From positions 4,650,001 through 4,714,000 of the forward strand of contig NZ_CP109479.1 of NCBI RefSeq assembly GCF_036227485.1: a DNA stretch of 64,000 bases, given 5' to 3'. This document shows positions 16,544 to 25,842 of this stretch, in pieces. Position 1 is the first letter of the stretch. Each line of letters opens with the position of its first letter. The notes under the pieces are model-generated. The model saw nothing but the letters and a program-made list of their open reading frames with translations. It was not told the DNA's origin and made no database searches. This DNA is from Streptomyces sp. NBC_01451 (GTDB lineage Bacteria > Actinomycetota > Actinomycetes > Streptomycetales > Streptomycetaceae). A program made the position numbers and the translations under genes.

Positions 16544-17485
16544 CTACGAGGAAGCCGAGGCGGATGGTGAGGCACTTTCGGTCGGAGCGTCCGTCGGGGG
16601 TTCGCCACTCGGGGGCGTACCGCCGCCTCCGCCGCCGCTGCCCGCGCCGGTGTTCTCGGCGTCCGGGTCGATGCCGAGGGTGATGAAGCCCTTGTAGCCC
16701 TTGGAGACGTCCTTCTTGTGGACCGGCTCCAGGGTGAGCAGACCGCTGGAGGCGCCGCCACCGTCGTACACCATGTCGTTGGCAAGGGTGGTGTAGCTGC
16801 CGGAGTGCTTCGAGTAGGGCTCCAGGGCGAAGATGCCCTCGGCCGCGTCGTCGGGGAAGAACAACTGGCCGGTGTAGTTGACCGTGCCGCCCTCGTAGGT
16901 GCCGTCCTCCTTCTGGCCGCCGGTGTGGACCTTGAGGTGGATGTGGCAGGTGCGCGGGGTGTACCAGCCGGGGAAGATCGTCTCGAACTTGACGACCCCG
17001 TTGGCGTTGGCGATCTGGTAGCCGCGCAGATAGGTGTTGTCGTCGGCGGTGGAGCCGTCCTCGCTCTCGGCGGGGGCCGAGCCGCCGGGGTTGGCGGTGG
17101 TGTAGCCGGAGTAGTAGCCCCAGGCGTCGCAGTGCCAGATCTCCACGGCCGCGCCGGCTACCGGGGCGCAGGACTCGGTGGTGTCCTGCACGGTGATGCG
17201 CAGGGTCAGCGGGACACCTGCCTTGCCCTCGGTGATGTTCTTTCTCACCAGCGCGTTGTCGAGGTAGTACGGCCCCTCGGTCACGCTGGACATGAGCACG
17301 CAGGTGCCGCCGCTCCCGCTCGCCGTGGCGGACGCCGTGGCGTCGGCGGTGGCCGTGGTCGTCGTCTCGTCGGCGAAGGCCGACTGGTAGCCCGCGACCA
17401 CGAGTCCGCCGGCGGCGACCGTGCCTCCGGTCACCGCGAGTGCGCGGCGCCGGCTGATCGTTGTGTCCCTGTGGTTTCCCGTCAT
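16544..17485 (-). CDS. Secreted intradiol ring-cleavage dioxygenase
   Basis: The 313-residue protein has a twin-arginine-type signal (TTISRRRALAVTGG) and an alanine-rich linker, then the intradiol dioxygenase fold. The iron ligands appear as Tyr in WGYYSGY and as Tyr, His and His in WYTPRTCHIHLKV, and VTEGPYYLDNALVRK is the family N-terminal motif. The C-terminus is a Gly/Pro/Ser linker (SGGGGGGTPP) ending in Ser-rich repeats without an anchor. Extracellular dioxygenases of this kind may act on lignin-derived catechols. The ATG at 17485 is preferred over a longer start because it places the RR motif correctly. Confidence 0.85.
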   Translation of the reverse strand: MTGNHRDTTISRRRALAVTGGTVAAGGLVVAGYQSAFADETTTTATADATASATASGSGGTCVLMSSVTEGPYYLDNALVRKNITEGKAGVPLTLRITVQDTTESCAPVAGAAVEIWHCDAWGYYSGYTTANPGGSAPAESEDGSTADDNTYLRGYQIANANGVVKFETIFPGWYTPRTCHIHLKVHTGGQKEDGTYEGGTVNYTGQLFFPDDAAEGIFALEPYSKHSGSYTTLANDMVYDGGGASSGLLTLEPVHKKDVSKGYKGFITLGIDPDAENTGAGSGGGGGGTPPSGEPPTDAPTESASPSASASS

Positions 17486-17618
17486 GATCAGAAAACTAGG
17501 GACGGCGTCCGTCAGGAACATGGGCGCGGACTGAGAGCCGCCTGTGAAGCGTGAGAAACCTGAAACCTGTGGTTGCCCGACGCGCGGCACCGCTGCGGAC
17601 CGGCTGCCTCCGGCGCCG

Positions 17619-18107
17619 TCACACCGCCATCAGCGGCGCGTCCTTCTGCCACTTGAGGATCTTGTCGAAGCTGACCACCGCGCCGCCCCGGCCCGGCTTG
17701 TTGCCGATGGTGACGTGGTCGGCGAGTTCCTCGATCAGCGACAGCCCCCGCCCGTTCTCCGCGTCGTACGGGACGGCGGCCACGGGCGTCGGCCGACGCG
17801 GGGCCTCCGGGACCGCCGGGCTCGCCTGCACCGCCGGAAAGCCGGGACCCGAATCGGTGACCTCGATGCGGCACTTCTCCCCGTCGAGGTACGCGGTGAC
17901 GCGATAGGCCCCGCGGGAGTCGTCGCCGTGCCCGGTGTCCCCGCCGTGCTCGACGGCGTTCGCACAGGCCTCGCTGAGCGCGACGGAGAGGTCGAAACAG
18001 ATGTCGGGGTCGACGCCCGCCGTCTCCATGGTGCCCAGCAGCAGGCGTCGGGCGAGCGGGACGCTCGCAGCGTCACGCCGAAGATGGAGTGACCACCAGA
18101 TGCTCAT
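17619..18107 (-). CDS. RsbW-like ATP-binding anti-sigma / regulator protein
   Basis: The 162-residue GHKL ATPase domain protein has N-box ALSEACANAVEHG, G1 IEVTDSGPG and G2 NGRGLSLIEELAD, with no phosphoacceptor histidine. It is a second member of the Streptomyces RsbW-like family in this window (see 6027-6578). The ATG at 18107 has GGAGG 8 bases upstream; a longer in-frame start at 18197 does not. It lies 133 bases before the dioxygenase start on the same strand. The divergent neighbour at 18359 begins the copper cluster. Confidence 0.8.
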   Translation of the reverse strand: MSIWWSLHLRRDAASVPLARRLLLGTMETAGVDPDICFDLSVALSEACANAVEHGGDTGHGDDSRGAYRVTAYLDGEKCRIEVTDSGPGFPAVQASPAVPEAPRRPTPVAAVPYDAENGRGLSLIEELADHVTIGNKPGRGGAVVSFDKILKWQKDAPLMAV

Positions 18108-18358
18108 GCTCCAGCCTCCAGGCCGCGGCTCGACATACCTGTACGTATTGCCGCCAGTGGCGGTGTGTAAGCACGCAGTTGACGTGATGCCGCCCATACG
18201 GGGGATGTATCGAGGGATGCAATCGGTGTATGTGGTGCATCAACTGACAGAAGTCATCTTCCGGTTGTACACGGTTTTACACCCCGGTACCCGGCCGTAA
18301 TCCACCTTGTGGACCTGCCGTATGGGTGGCGTGAGGCCAGTGCGATGATGAGCCCGCC

Positions 18359-19234
18359 ATGACTGCCCGCCGCCGGCGCACAGCGCCCTCCGGAATCACC
18401 CTCCGGATGCTGAGGGCCGCGGTGTTCTCCGCGGTCTGTGTCGTGCTGGCCGGCGCCGGTCACACCCTGGCCTCCTGCGCCTCCGTTCCGCTGTGGACCC
18501 TGGGCGCCGGTTTCCTCGGGGTCCTCGCGTGCGCGGCACCGCTCGCCGGGCGGACCCGCTCGCTGCCGGGCATCGTCGCCCTGCTGGCCGTCGGCCAGAC
18601 GGTCCTGCACACCCTGTTCGGACTGGGCCAGCACGCCGCGTCGTCCGCGGTGGCCTCGGCGACCGCCACGACAGCCGCGACGGACACGGCCCTGGTCGCA
18701 CGGGCCGCCCGGCTGCTGTGCGGAGCACCCCTCGCGGCGATCAGCCCGGCCCGGGCCCAGCGGATCCTCACCGATGCGCGCATCGGTACGGGCGGGCTCC
18801 GGCCCGGAGGTTCGGGCACCGGCGGCGGCATGGACATGGGGTCCATGAGCCACTCGGCAGACGCTCTCCCGCCCGCCGGGTCCGTCACCTCCCTCGACTC
18901 CCTCGCCTCCCTCCTGCCGACGCTGCCCATGCTGCTCGGTCACGTCCTCGCAGCCGTCGCCACCGGCTGGCTGCTGCGCCGCGGGGACCTGGCTCTGCTG
19001 CGGCTGATGCGGCTGTCGGCGCACGGCGTGGCCGAGGGGGCGCTCGTACGATCCCTGCGCGGGGCGCTCGCGCTGGCGCGCGCACTCCGTACGGGCCTTC
19101 CGGGTACGCCCGGTACGGCACCGCACGCACCGCGCGCGTGGGCCCTCGTGCCCCTCGGGCCGTCCGTCACCGGGCTCCGGCACTCGGTGATCCGGCGAGG
19201 GCCGCCGGCCGCCCCGCTCGTGCTCGCCGCCTGA
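18359..19234 (+). CDS. Membrane protein with Met/His-rich loop, start of copper cluster
   Basis: The 291-residue protein has about five hydrophobic segments (VFSAVCVVLAGAGHTLASC, LWTLGAGFLGVLACAAPLAG, a third after LPGIVALLAVG, and a fourth near LLGHVLAAVATGWLL). A loop between the third and fourth reads GGGMDMGSMSH, a Met/His cluster able to bind Cu(I). I do not recognise the family. Position directly upstream of ycnI, SCO1, PCuAC, CopC-CopD and a DyP peroxidase suggests a role in copper uptake or delivery. No clear ribosome binding site is seen at the ATG. Confidence 0.65.
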   Translation: MTARRRRTAPSGITLRMLRAAVFSAVCVVLAGAGHTLASCASVPLWTLGAGFLGVLACAAPLAGRTRSLPGIVALLAVGQTVLHTLFGLGQHAASSAVASATATTAATDTALVARAARLLCGAPLAAISPARAQRILTDARIGTGGLRPGGSGTGGGMDMGSMSHSADALPPAGSVTSLDSLASLLPTLPMLLGHVLAAVATGWLLRRGDLALLRLMRLSAHGVAEGALVRSLRGALALARALRTGLPGTPGTAPHAPRAWALVPLGPSVTGLRHSVIRRGPPAAPLVLAA

Positions 19235-19422
19235 CACGACGCGACCGCTCCGCATCGGGTACCCAGGGTCTTCGGATCCGGGGGTCCGGGTCCGGGGAAG
19301 GGCCGCCGTCGTGCGGTACACGCGCGTGCGCACCGTTTCCCACGCGCGTCCCTCCTCCGCTCCGATCTGCCGGACTCCTCTCCGGCCCGTCGGACCTCAC
19401 CCGAAGTGGAGCGCCTTCCGTC

Positions 19423-20175
19423 ATGAAGGTTTCCCGTATCGCCGCCGCCGGTGTCCTCGCCGGTGCCACCGTTCTCGTCCTGTCCGGCCCCGCCTTCGCG
19501 CACGTCAGCGTGTCGGCCGAGGGCACCGCCGCCAAGGGCGGCTACGCGACCGTCAACTTCAAGGTGCCGAACGAGCGCGACAACGCCACGACGACCAAGG
19601 TCGAGGTCAGCTTCCCGGCCGATCACCCGCTCGCCTCGGTGATGCCGGAGGCGATCCCCGGGTGGACCGCCGAGGTCACCACGGCAAAGTTGGCCAAGCC
19701 CCTCGAAATGCACGGCGAGAAGATCACCGAGGCCGTCTCCAAGGTCACCTGGACCGCCAACGACGGCAAGGGCATCCGGGCCGGCTTCTTCCAGAAGTTC
19801 CCGCTGTCCCTCGGCCAGCTGCCCGAGGACACCGACGAGCTCGTCTTCAAGGCGCTCCAGACGTACTCCAACAAGGAGGTCGTCCGCTGGATCGAGGTCC
19901 AGAAGGACGGCGCCGAGGAGCCCGACAACCCCGCTCCGGTACTCGCCCTGTCCGCCGCCACCGAGGACCACCACGGCGGCGCCTCGACCACCGGGGAGTC
20001 CGCCGCGGCCTCGGCGGAGCCCGCCGAGCAGGCTGCCGCGAAGACCACGACCACCGCCGCCGAGCCCGCCGACAGCAGCGACACCACCGCGCGCGTGCTG
20101 GGCGTCGTGGGCATCGTCGTCGGTGTCGCGGGCGTCGCGTACGGCGTGGCCGGACGTCGCCGCACCACCGTCTGA
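19423..20175 (+). CDS. YcnI-like copper-binding lipoprotein-type domain (DUF1775)
   Basis: The 250-residue protein has a signal peptide ending in AFA, so the mature protein begins with HVSV. An N-terminal histidine is the copper ligand of YcnI. FKVPNERDNATTTKVEVSFP, PGWTAEVTTAKL and FFQKFPLSLGQLP match the DUF1775 domain. A Ser/Ala/Thr/Glu-rich linker and one C-terminal membrane segment (VLGVVGIVVGVAGVAYGVAG) anchor it outside the membrane. It probably hands extracytoplasmic copper to the other proteins of this cluster. Confidence 0.85.
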   Translation: MKVSRIAAAGVLAGATVLVLSGPAFAHVSVSAEGTAAKGGYATVNFKVPNERDNATTTKVEVSFPADHPLASVMPEAIPGWTAEVTTAKLAKPLEMHGEKITEAVSKVTWTANDGKGIRAGFFQKFPLSLGQLPEDTDELVFKALQTYSNKEVVRWIEVQKDGAEEPDNPAPVLALSAATEDHHGGASTTGESAAASAEPAEQAAAKTTTTAAEPADSSDTTARVLGVVGIVVGVAGVAYGVAGRRRTTV

Positions 20176-20198
20176 CATCCCCTGGCCTCCCGGTGCGC

Positions 20199-20233
20199 GC
20201 CGGGGGCGTGCGGTTGTCCCGTACGCCCCCGGC
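20199..20233 (+). terminator. Hairpin overlapping three 18-bp repeats
   Basis: GCCGGGGGCGT (20199-20209) pairs perfectly with ACGCCCCCGGC (20223-20233). It lies 24 bases after the ycnI-like stop and may attenuate read-through into the SCO1 gene. Confidence 0.5.
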
Positions 20234-20269
20234 GTCCCGTACACCCTTGGTGTCCCGTACACCTCTGGG
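20216..20269 (+). repeat. Three tandem copies of an 18-bp unit beginning GTCCCGTAC
   Basis: Copies are GTCCCGTACGCCCCCGGC (20216-20233), GTCCCGTACACCCTTGGT (20234-20251) and GTCCCGTACACCTCTGGG (20252-20269). They lie in the leader of the SCO1-like gene. They may be a slipped-strand repeat or a binding array; no function is evident. Confidence 0.6.
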
Positions 20270-20314
20270 TGCGCGCCGAACCTTCCACGAACGACACCTT
20301 CGGGAACTCTCCTT

Positions 20315-20968
20315 ATGCGCAAGAAGCTGTTCGCCGCGTCCGCCCTGCTCGTCGCGGCCACCCTGACCCTCTCCGCCTGCGGCAGCGGCGACGACTCCGA
20401 CCAGTCCGTCGCCGATGTCTCCGTCGAGGCCGGCTCGGACAAGGCGGCCACGATCCTCGACCAGCCGTTCGAGAAGCCCGACCTCGTGCTCACCGACACC
20501 CAGGGCAAGCCGTACGACTTCCGCGCGGAGACCAAGGGCCGGCCCACACTCATCTACTTCGGCTACACCAACTGCCCCGACGTCTGCCCGCTGACGATGA
20601 GCAACATCGCCGTCGCCAAGAAGCAGCTGTCCAGGGCCGACCAGGACAAGCTCCGCATCGTGTTCGTCACCACCGACCCGAAGCGGGACACCCCGGCCGC
20701 GCTCGGCAAGTGGCTCAAGGGCATCGACCCCCAGGTGGTCGGCCTGACCGGCGACTTCGCCACCATCCAGGCGGGTGCCCGCACCCTCGGCATCTCCATC
20801 GAGCCGACGTCGAAGGACAAGAACGGCAAGACGATCTCGATGCACGGCACCCAGGTCATCGCGTTCTCCCCGAAGACCGACGGCGGGTATGTCCTGTACG
20901 GCGAGGACGCCACCGTCGACGACTACATCAAGGACCTGCCCAAGATCATCAAGGGGCAGAACCCGTGA
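20315..20968 (+). CDS. SCO1/SenC family copper chaperone lipoprotein
   Basis: The 217-residue protein has a lipoprotein signal (LTLSACGSG), a thioredoxin-like SCO fold with the copper ligands in CPDVCPLT and the distal histidine in SMHGTQV. SCO1 proteins load the CuA site of cytochrome c oxidase from outside the membrane. The GTG start of the next gene overlaps its stop codon (GTGA), indicating translational coupling with the PCuAC gene. Confidence 0.9.
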   Translation: MRKKLFAASALLVAATLTLSACGSGDDSDQSVADVSVEAGSDKAATILDQPFEKPDLVLTDTQGKPYDFRAETKGRPTLIYFGYTNCPDVCPLTMSNIAVAKKQLSRADQDKLRIVFVTTDPKRDTPAALGKWLKGIDPQVVGLTGDFATIQAGARTLGISIEPTSKDKNGKTISMHGTQVIAFSPKTDGGYVLYGEDATVDDYIKDLPKIIKGQNP

Positions 20969-21444
20969 GGCGCCTCCCCATGGTGACGGCCTCGGTGCTC
21001 GCCGGAGCACTCGCACTCGTCCTCACCGGGTGCGGGACTCCGGAATCCGGGTCCGGCGACGACAGCGCCGGCGCCGGGCTCTCCGTCGGCTCCGCCTACA
21101 TGCCCCAGCCGGTCTCGGACTCCATGGCCGCCGGGTTCCTCGTCATCACCAACAAGGGCTCCGCCGGTGACGTGCTCACCCGCGTCACGAGCTCCGTAGC
21201 GGGCGAGGTGACCGTGCACAGGACCGTCGGGCAGACCATGGAGGAGGCCGAGCGCCTCGACATCCCGGCCCACGGCGAACTCGTCCTGCGGAGCGGCGGC
21301 GACCATCTGATGTTCGAGCAGCTCAAGCGCAGGCCGCGGGAGGGCGAGAAGGTCTCCGTCCAGCTGCACTTTGCCAAAACCTCGCCGATCACCGTCGAGA
21401 TGCCGGTGAAGTCCGCGACGTACAACCCGAAGACCGGACACTGA
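20965..21444 (+). CDS. PCu(A)C-type copper chaperone lipoprotein
   Basis: The 159-residue protein begins with a GTG overlapping the SCO1-like stop and has a lipoprotein signal (ALVLTGCGT). It has the H-M...H-M copper site: His in TVHRTV, Met in GQTMEE and His/Met in GGDHLMFE. PCuAC delivers Cu(I) to SCO1 or to CuA, so the two overlapping genes probably form a working pair. Confidence 0.88.
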   Translation: MRRLPMVTASVLAGALALVLTGCGTPESGSGDDSAGAGLSVGSAYMPQPVSDSMAAGFLVITNKGSAGDVLTRVTSSVAGEVTVHRTVGQTMEEAERLDIPAHGELVLRSGGDHLMFEQLKRRPREGEKVSVQLHFAKTSPITVEMPVKSATYNPKTGH

Positions 21445-21463
21445 GACCGAGGGAGGGATCACC

Positions 21464-23464
21464 GTGACACAGACCATCGCCCCGCGCGTGCGGCCCCTGG
21501 TGCTGTTGTTCCTCGCGGTCGCCGCCGCGCTGCTCGCCGGGCTGGCCGGCGCCGCGCCGGTCTCCGCACACGCCGCGCTCACCGGCAGCGCCCCGCAGCA
21601 GGGTGTGGTGGTCGACAAGGCCCCGACCCAGGTGACGCTGACCTTCTCCGAGAAGGTCGCGCTGTCCGACGGCGCGTTCCGTGTGCTCGACCCCAAGGAC
21701 AAGCGCGTCGACACCGGCAAGGCGACCGAGCTGAGCGGCACGACCTACGGCGTCCCGCTCCACGCCGGGCTGCCCGACGGCACGTACACCGTCGCCTACC
21801 AGGTCGTCTCGGCGGACAGCCACCCCGTCGCCGGCGCCTTCACCTTCTCCGTCGGCGCCCCCTCCGTCACCTCCGTCTCGGTCTCCGACCAGACGGCGGG
21901 CGGCGGAGTCGTCGGCGCCCTCTACGGCTTCGGCCGGTACGTCTCGTACGCGGGCTTCATCGTCATGGTCGGCGGCGCCGCCTTCGTCCTCGCCTGCTGG
22001 CAGCGCGGCTCCGGTGTACGGGCGCTCCAGCGGTTCGTCGTCTCCGGGTGGCTCGCGATGACCGCGGCCACGCTCGCACTGCTGCTGACACGGGGTTCGT
22101 ACACGGGCTCCGGCAAGATCGGCGACATCTTCGACCTGGGCCTCCTCGGAGACGTCCTCCAGACCAAGACGGGCGCCGCCCTCGTCTCCCGGCTGCTGCT
22201 GCTCGCCGCCGGCGCGCTGTTCATCGCGGTCCTCTTCGGGGCTTACGCCCGCCCCGAGACCGAGGACGCAGCCGACGACGACTCGGCCGAGCCCGAGGAC
22301 GCAACAGACGGCGGCTCCGCGATGCGGGACCTCACCTTCGGGCTCGCCATCGGCGGCGGGGTCGTGGCGATCGGCCTGGCCGCCACCTGGGCGCTGGCCG
22401 AACACGCCTCGACCGGACTCCAGCCCGACATCGCGATGCCCGTCGACGTGGTCCATCTGCTGGCCGTCGCCGTCTGGCTCGGCGGGCTCTCGGCACTCCT
22501 GGTCGCACTGTTCCGGGCGCCCGCGGACGCCCCGATCGAGGGTTCGGCCGTACGCCGCTTCTCGCGCGTCGCCTTCGGCAGCGTGCTGGCGCTGGTCGCG
22601 ACCGGCGTCTACCAGTCGTGGCGCCAGCTCGGCTCCTGGTCGGCGCTCACCGACACCTCGTACGGACAGCTGCTGCTCGTCAAGATCGGCCTGGTCGCCG
22701 TCCTCGTCGGCATCGCCTACATCTCGCGCCGCTGGACGGCCCGGCTGCCGGAGACCGCCGCGGCCGAGACGGCGGAGGCAGTGGAGGGCACGGAGAGTAC
22801 GGAGGACCAGGCCGACGATCCCGCGAAGGAACCGGTCGCCGCCTCGGCCGTCGGGGGGCCGGACGCCAAGCGGTCCGCCCAGCTCGCCCGGCAGCGCGCC
22901 GCCGTCGACACCGCGCGGCTGAAGCGGCTGCGTAACGCCGACCCCCTGCGGTCGGGGCTGCGCCGATCGGTGCTCGCCGAGGCGGGCGTCGCCGTCGTCC
23001 TGCTCGCCGTCACGACCGTGCTGACGTCGACCGAGCCGGGCCGTACGGAGGAGGAGGCCAAGGCCGCCACCTCGGCGTCGTCCTCCTCGTCGTCCTCTTC
23101 CTCCTCGGACTCGGACGGGACGGGCGCGCTGACCCTGGACATGCCCTTCGACACCGGCGGCAAGGACGGCAAGGGCCTCGTACGGCTCGACATCAACCCC
23201 GCCCGCGTCGGCGGCAACGTCATGCACGTGTACGTGGAGCGGCCCAACGGCAGGGCGTTCGACGTACCCGAGGTGAAGGTCGCCTTCACCCTCACCGCCA
23301 AGAACATCGGGCCGCTGCCCGTGAACCCGGACCACCTCGCCACCGGACACTGGACGGCGAACGAGGTCCAGATCCCCATGGCCGGCGACTGGAAGATCGC
23401 CGTGACCGTACGGACCTCCGACATCGACCAAGTGACCGTCGACAAGAACGCGCAGATCGGCTGA
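21464..23464 (+). CDS. CopC-CopD fusion copper resistance protein
   Basis: The 666-residue protein has a signal peptide ending SAHAAL, so the mature N-terminal His of the CopC domain (about 35-130; PTQVTLTFSEKV, ADSHPVAGAFTF) can bind Cu(II). About eight membrane segments of the CopD type follow (about 150-420), with a charged cytoplasmic loop, another membrane segment and a Ser-rich linker. A C-terminal extracytoplasmic beta domain of about 120 residues resembles YtkA-like domains. It probably imports copper or passes it across the membrane. The GTG start follows GAGGGAGG. Confidence 0.88.
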   Translation: MTQTIAPRVRPLVLLFLAVAAALLAGLAGAAPVSAHAALTGSAPQQGVVVDKAPTQVTLTFSEKVALSDGAFRVLDPKDKRVDTGKATELSGTTYGVPLHAGLPDGTYTVAYQVVSADSHPVAGAFTFSVGAPSVTSVSVSDQTAGGGVVGALYGFGRYVSYAGFIVMVGGAAFVLACWQRGSGVRALQRFVVSGWLAMTAATLALLLTRGSYTGSGKIGDIFDLGLLGDVLQTKTGAALVSRLLLLAAGALFIAVLFGAYARPETEDAADDDSAEPEDATDGGSAMRDLTFGLAIGGGVVAIGLAATWALAEHASTGLQPDIAMPVDVVHLLAVAVWLGGLSALLVALFRAPADAPIEGSAVRRFSRVAFGSVLALVATGVYQSWRQLGSWSALTDTSYGQLLLVKIGLVAVLVGIAYISRRWTARLPETAAAETAEAVEGTESTEDQADDPAKEPVAASAVGGPDAKRSAQLARQRAAVDTARLKRLRNADPLRSGLRRSVLAEAGVAVVLLAVTTVLTSTEPGRTEEEAKAATSASSSSSSSSSSDSDGTGALTLDMPFDTGGKDGKGLVRLDINPARVGGNVMHVYVERPNGRAFDVPEVKVAFTLTAKNIGPLPVNPDHLATGHWTANEVQIPMAGDWKIAVTVRTSDIDQVTVDKNAQIG

Positions 23465-23472
23465 ACCGCACC

Positions 23473-24783
23473 ATGGCTGACCAGTCCACCAAGGAAAACA
23501 ACAAGGAAGACGCCGTGGGAAGCGCCCAGCAGAACGGCGAGGGCATCTCGCGTCGTCGGCTGCTCGGCACCGCCGGCGCCACCGGGCTCGCGCTCGGTGC
23601 GGCGGGCGGGGCCACCGGCTACGCAGTCGGCTCCGACGGCGACTCCGGCTCCTCCTCCGGTGCCTCAGGCTCGTCCCCGGCGCTCGCTTCGGTGGGCGCG
23701 GACATGGCAATGTTTCACGGGAAACATCAGCCGGGCATCACCGAGGGCCTCCAGGCCAGCGGCCACCTCATCGCCTTCGACCTGGCGGCGGGCGCCGGCC
23801 GCACCGAGGCCGCCGCGCTGCTGCGCCGCTGGTCCGACACCGCCCAGCGGCTCATGGCGGGCGAGGCCGCCGCGCACGACGACACGGATGTCGCCCGGGA
23901 CGCGGGCCCCTCGTCCCTGACGGTCACCTTCGGTTTCGGGTACGGCTTCTTCGCCCGCACCGGGCTGGAGAAGCAGCGCCCGGTGGCGCTCGATCCGCTG
24001 CCCGAGTTCTCCTCCGACCACCTCGACAAGGCCCGCAGCAACGGCGATCTGTGGGTGCAGATCGGCGCCAACGACGCCCTGGTCGCCTTCCACGCCCTGC
24101 GCGCCATCCAGAAGGACGCGGGCAGCGCCGCCCGGGTCCGCTGGCAGATGAACGGCTTCAACCGGTCGCCGGGCGCCACCGCGCAGCCGATGACCGCCCG
24201 CAACCTGATGGGCCAGATGGACGGCACCCGCAACCCGAAGCCGTCCGAAGCCGACTTCGACAAGCGCATCTTCGTGCCCGCCTCCGGCGAACCGTCCTGG
24301 ATGGCGAACGGCTCCTACGCCGTCGTACGTCGGATCCGCATGCTGCTCGACGACTGGGAGCAGTTGTCGGTCAAGCAACAGGAGGACGTCGTCGGGCGGA
24401 AGAAGTCGAACGGGGCGCCTCTCAGCGGCGGTTCCGAGACAACCGCGATGGACCTGGAGAAGGTCGACGCCAACGGCGATCTGGTGGTCCCCATCAACGC
24501 GCACTCCCGGATCACCCGCCCCGACGAGAACGGGGGCGCGGCCATCCTGCGGCGCCCGTTCTCCTTCCACGACGGTATCGGCGCGGACGGTACGCCCGAC
24601 GCGGGGCTCCTCTTCGTCTGCTGGCAGGCCGACCCGCTGCGCGGGTTCGTCCCCGTCCAGCGCAAGCTCGACCGGGGCGACGCGCTGTCGAAGTTCATCC
24701 GGCACGAGTCGAGCGGCCTGTTCGCGGTGCCGGGCGGGGCGGGCGAGGGGGAGTACGTGGGGCAGCGGCTGCTGGAGGGGTGA
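23473..24783 (+). CDS. Tat-exported DyP-type heme peroxidase (EfeB-like)
   Basis: The 436-residue protein has a Tat signal (SRRRLLGTAGATG, near residues 26-38). It is a dye-decolourising peroxidase with the GxxDG motif as GQMDGTRNP (near 247), the proximal heme histidine in NAHSRITRP and the distal arginine region HDGIGADGTPDAGLLF. It lies 8 bases after the CopC-CopD gene and is therefore in the copper operon. In Streptomyces such peroxidases are known to work with secreted copper oxidases of the GlxA type. That partner is not here. A parS-like sequence (one mismatch) is embedded at 23711-23726 in the signal region. Confidence 0.88.
   Translation: MADQSTKENNKEDAVGSAQQNGEGISRRRLLGTAGATGLALGAAGGATGYAVGSDGDSGSSSGASGSSPALASVGADMAMFHGKHQPGITEGLQASGHLIAFDLAAGAGRTEAAALLRRWSDTAQRLMAGEAAAHDDTDVARDAGPSSLTVTFGFGYGFFARTGLEKQRPVALDPLPEFSSDHLDKARSNGDLWVQIGANDALVAFHALRAIQKDAGSAARVRWQMNGFNRSPGATAQPMTARNLMGQMDGTRNPKPSEADFDKRIFVPASGEPSWMANGSYAVVRRIRMLLDDWEQLSVKQQEDVVGRKKSNGAPLSGGSETTAMDLEKVDANGDLVVPINAHSRITRPDENGGAAILRRPFSFHDGIGADGTPDAGLLFVCWQADPLRGFVPVQRKLDRGDALSKFIRHESSGLFAVPGGAGEGEYVGQRLLEG
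23711..23726. promoter_or_regulatory. parS: parS-like ParB site, one mismatch
   Basis: TGTTTCACGGGAAACA differs from the consensus TGTTTCACGTGAAACA by one base. It lies inside the DyP peroxidase gene, encoding MFHGKH. It may be a weak ParB site in an origin-proximal region that also has two perfect sites. Confidence 0.5.
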
Positions 24784-24909
24784 GGTGCGGCCGGTCCGTT
24801 CCCAGGCGGTGTCCGGGCCGCAGCACGCCTGATGGGCCTCTGTCACCCCTTGGGGCGGCGGGGCCGGGAAGCGTGCGTCGGGCCGGGCAAGGGCCATTAG
24901 GGTGAGGTC

Positions 24910-25842
24910 ATGCCAGCCAGCTACGCGTATCTCGGCCCCGAGGGCACCTTCACCGAGGTTGCCCTGCGCACGCTTCCGGAGACGGCCACCCGAGAGCTGA
25001 TCCCGATGGTGTCCGTGCCGGCCACGCTCGACGCGGTACGCAGCGGTGAGGTCGAGGCCGCGTTCGTGCCGATCGAGAACTCCGTAGAGGGCGGTATCAC
25101 CACCACGCTCGACGAGCTGGTCGCGGGCTCCCCGCTGATGATCTACCGCGAGGTGCTGCTGTCGATCACCTTCGCGCTGCTGGTGAGGCCGGGCACCAAG
25201 CTGTCGGAGATCAAGACGGTCACCGCCCATCCGGCCGCGCAGTCGCAGATCCGCAACTGGATGAAGGTCAACCTTCCGGACGTGGTGTGGGAGTCGTCCG
25301 CCTCGAACGCGGACGGTGCCCGGCTGGTGCAGGAGGGCCGGTACGACGCCGCCTTCGCGGGCGAGTTCGCCGCCGCCCGGTACGGCCTCACCGCGCTGGA
25401 GACCGGCATCCACGACGCGGAGAACGCGCAGACGCGGTTCGTCCTGGTCGGCAGGCCCGCCCGGCCCGCCGCGCCGACCGGCGCCGACAAGACGTCCGTC
25501 GTCATCTGGCAGCGCGACGACCACCCCGGTGGACTGCGCGATCTGCTGGGCGAGTTCGCGGTGCGGGGCGTCAACCTGATGCTGCTGCAGTCCCGGCCGA
25601 CCGGGCAGGGCATCGGGAACTACTGCTTCGCCATTGACGCCGAAGGGCACATTTCCGACCGGAAGGTCGCCGAGGCGCTCATGGGGCTCAGGCGGATCTG
25701 TCTCAAGGTGCGGTACCTGGGTTCGTACCCCCGTGCGGACATCGGTGTGGAGGACGTGCGCGATCCTCTGCCGGGGACGTCCGACGAGGAGTTCGTGACG
25801 GCCGCCGACTGGGTGGCGCGCTGCCAGGACGGCCGCTTCTAG
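24910..25842 (+). CDS. pheA: Prephenate dehydratase
   Basis: The 310-residue enzyme converts prephenate to phenylpyruvate in phenylalanine synthesis. It begins YAYLGPEGTFTEVAL, has PIENSVEGGI and the catalytic AQTRFVLVG motif in the periplasmic-binding-like catalytic domain (1-190), and a C-terminal ACT domain (about 200-280) for phenylalanine feedback. The ACT motif usually ESRP reads QSRPTGQG here. It is monofunctional, with no chorismate mutase part. The ATG at 24910 follows GGGTGAGGTC, a weak site. The gene-free DnaA-box region lies downstream. Confidence 0.93.
   Translation: MPASYAYLGPEGTFTEVALRTLPETATRELIPMVSVPATLDAVRSGEVEAAFVPIENSVEGGITTTLDELVAGSPLMIYREVLLSITFALLVRPGTKLSEIKTVTAHPAAQSQIRNWMKVNLPDVVWESSASNADGARLVQEGRYDAAFAGEFAAARYGLTALETGIHDAENAQTRFVLVGRPARPAAPTGADKTSVVIWQRDDHPGGLRDLLGEFAVRGVNLMLLQSRPTGQGIGNYCFAIDAEGHISDRKVAEALMGLRRICLKVRYLGSYPRADIGVEDVRDPLPGTSDEEFVTAADWVARCQDGRF

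Noticed and set aside
20216..20269. Short tandem repeats considered as a CRISPR array
   Set aside because: There are three directly abutting 18-bp units without spacers and no cas genes.
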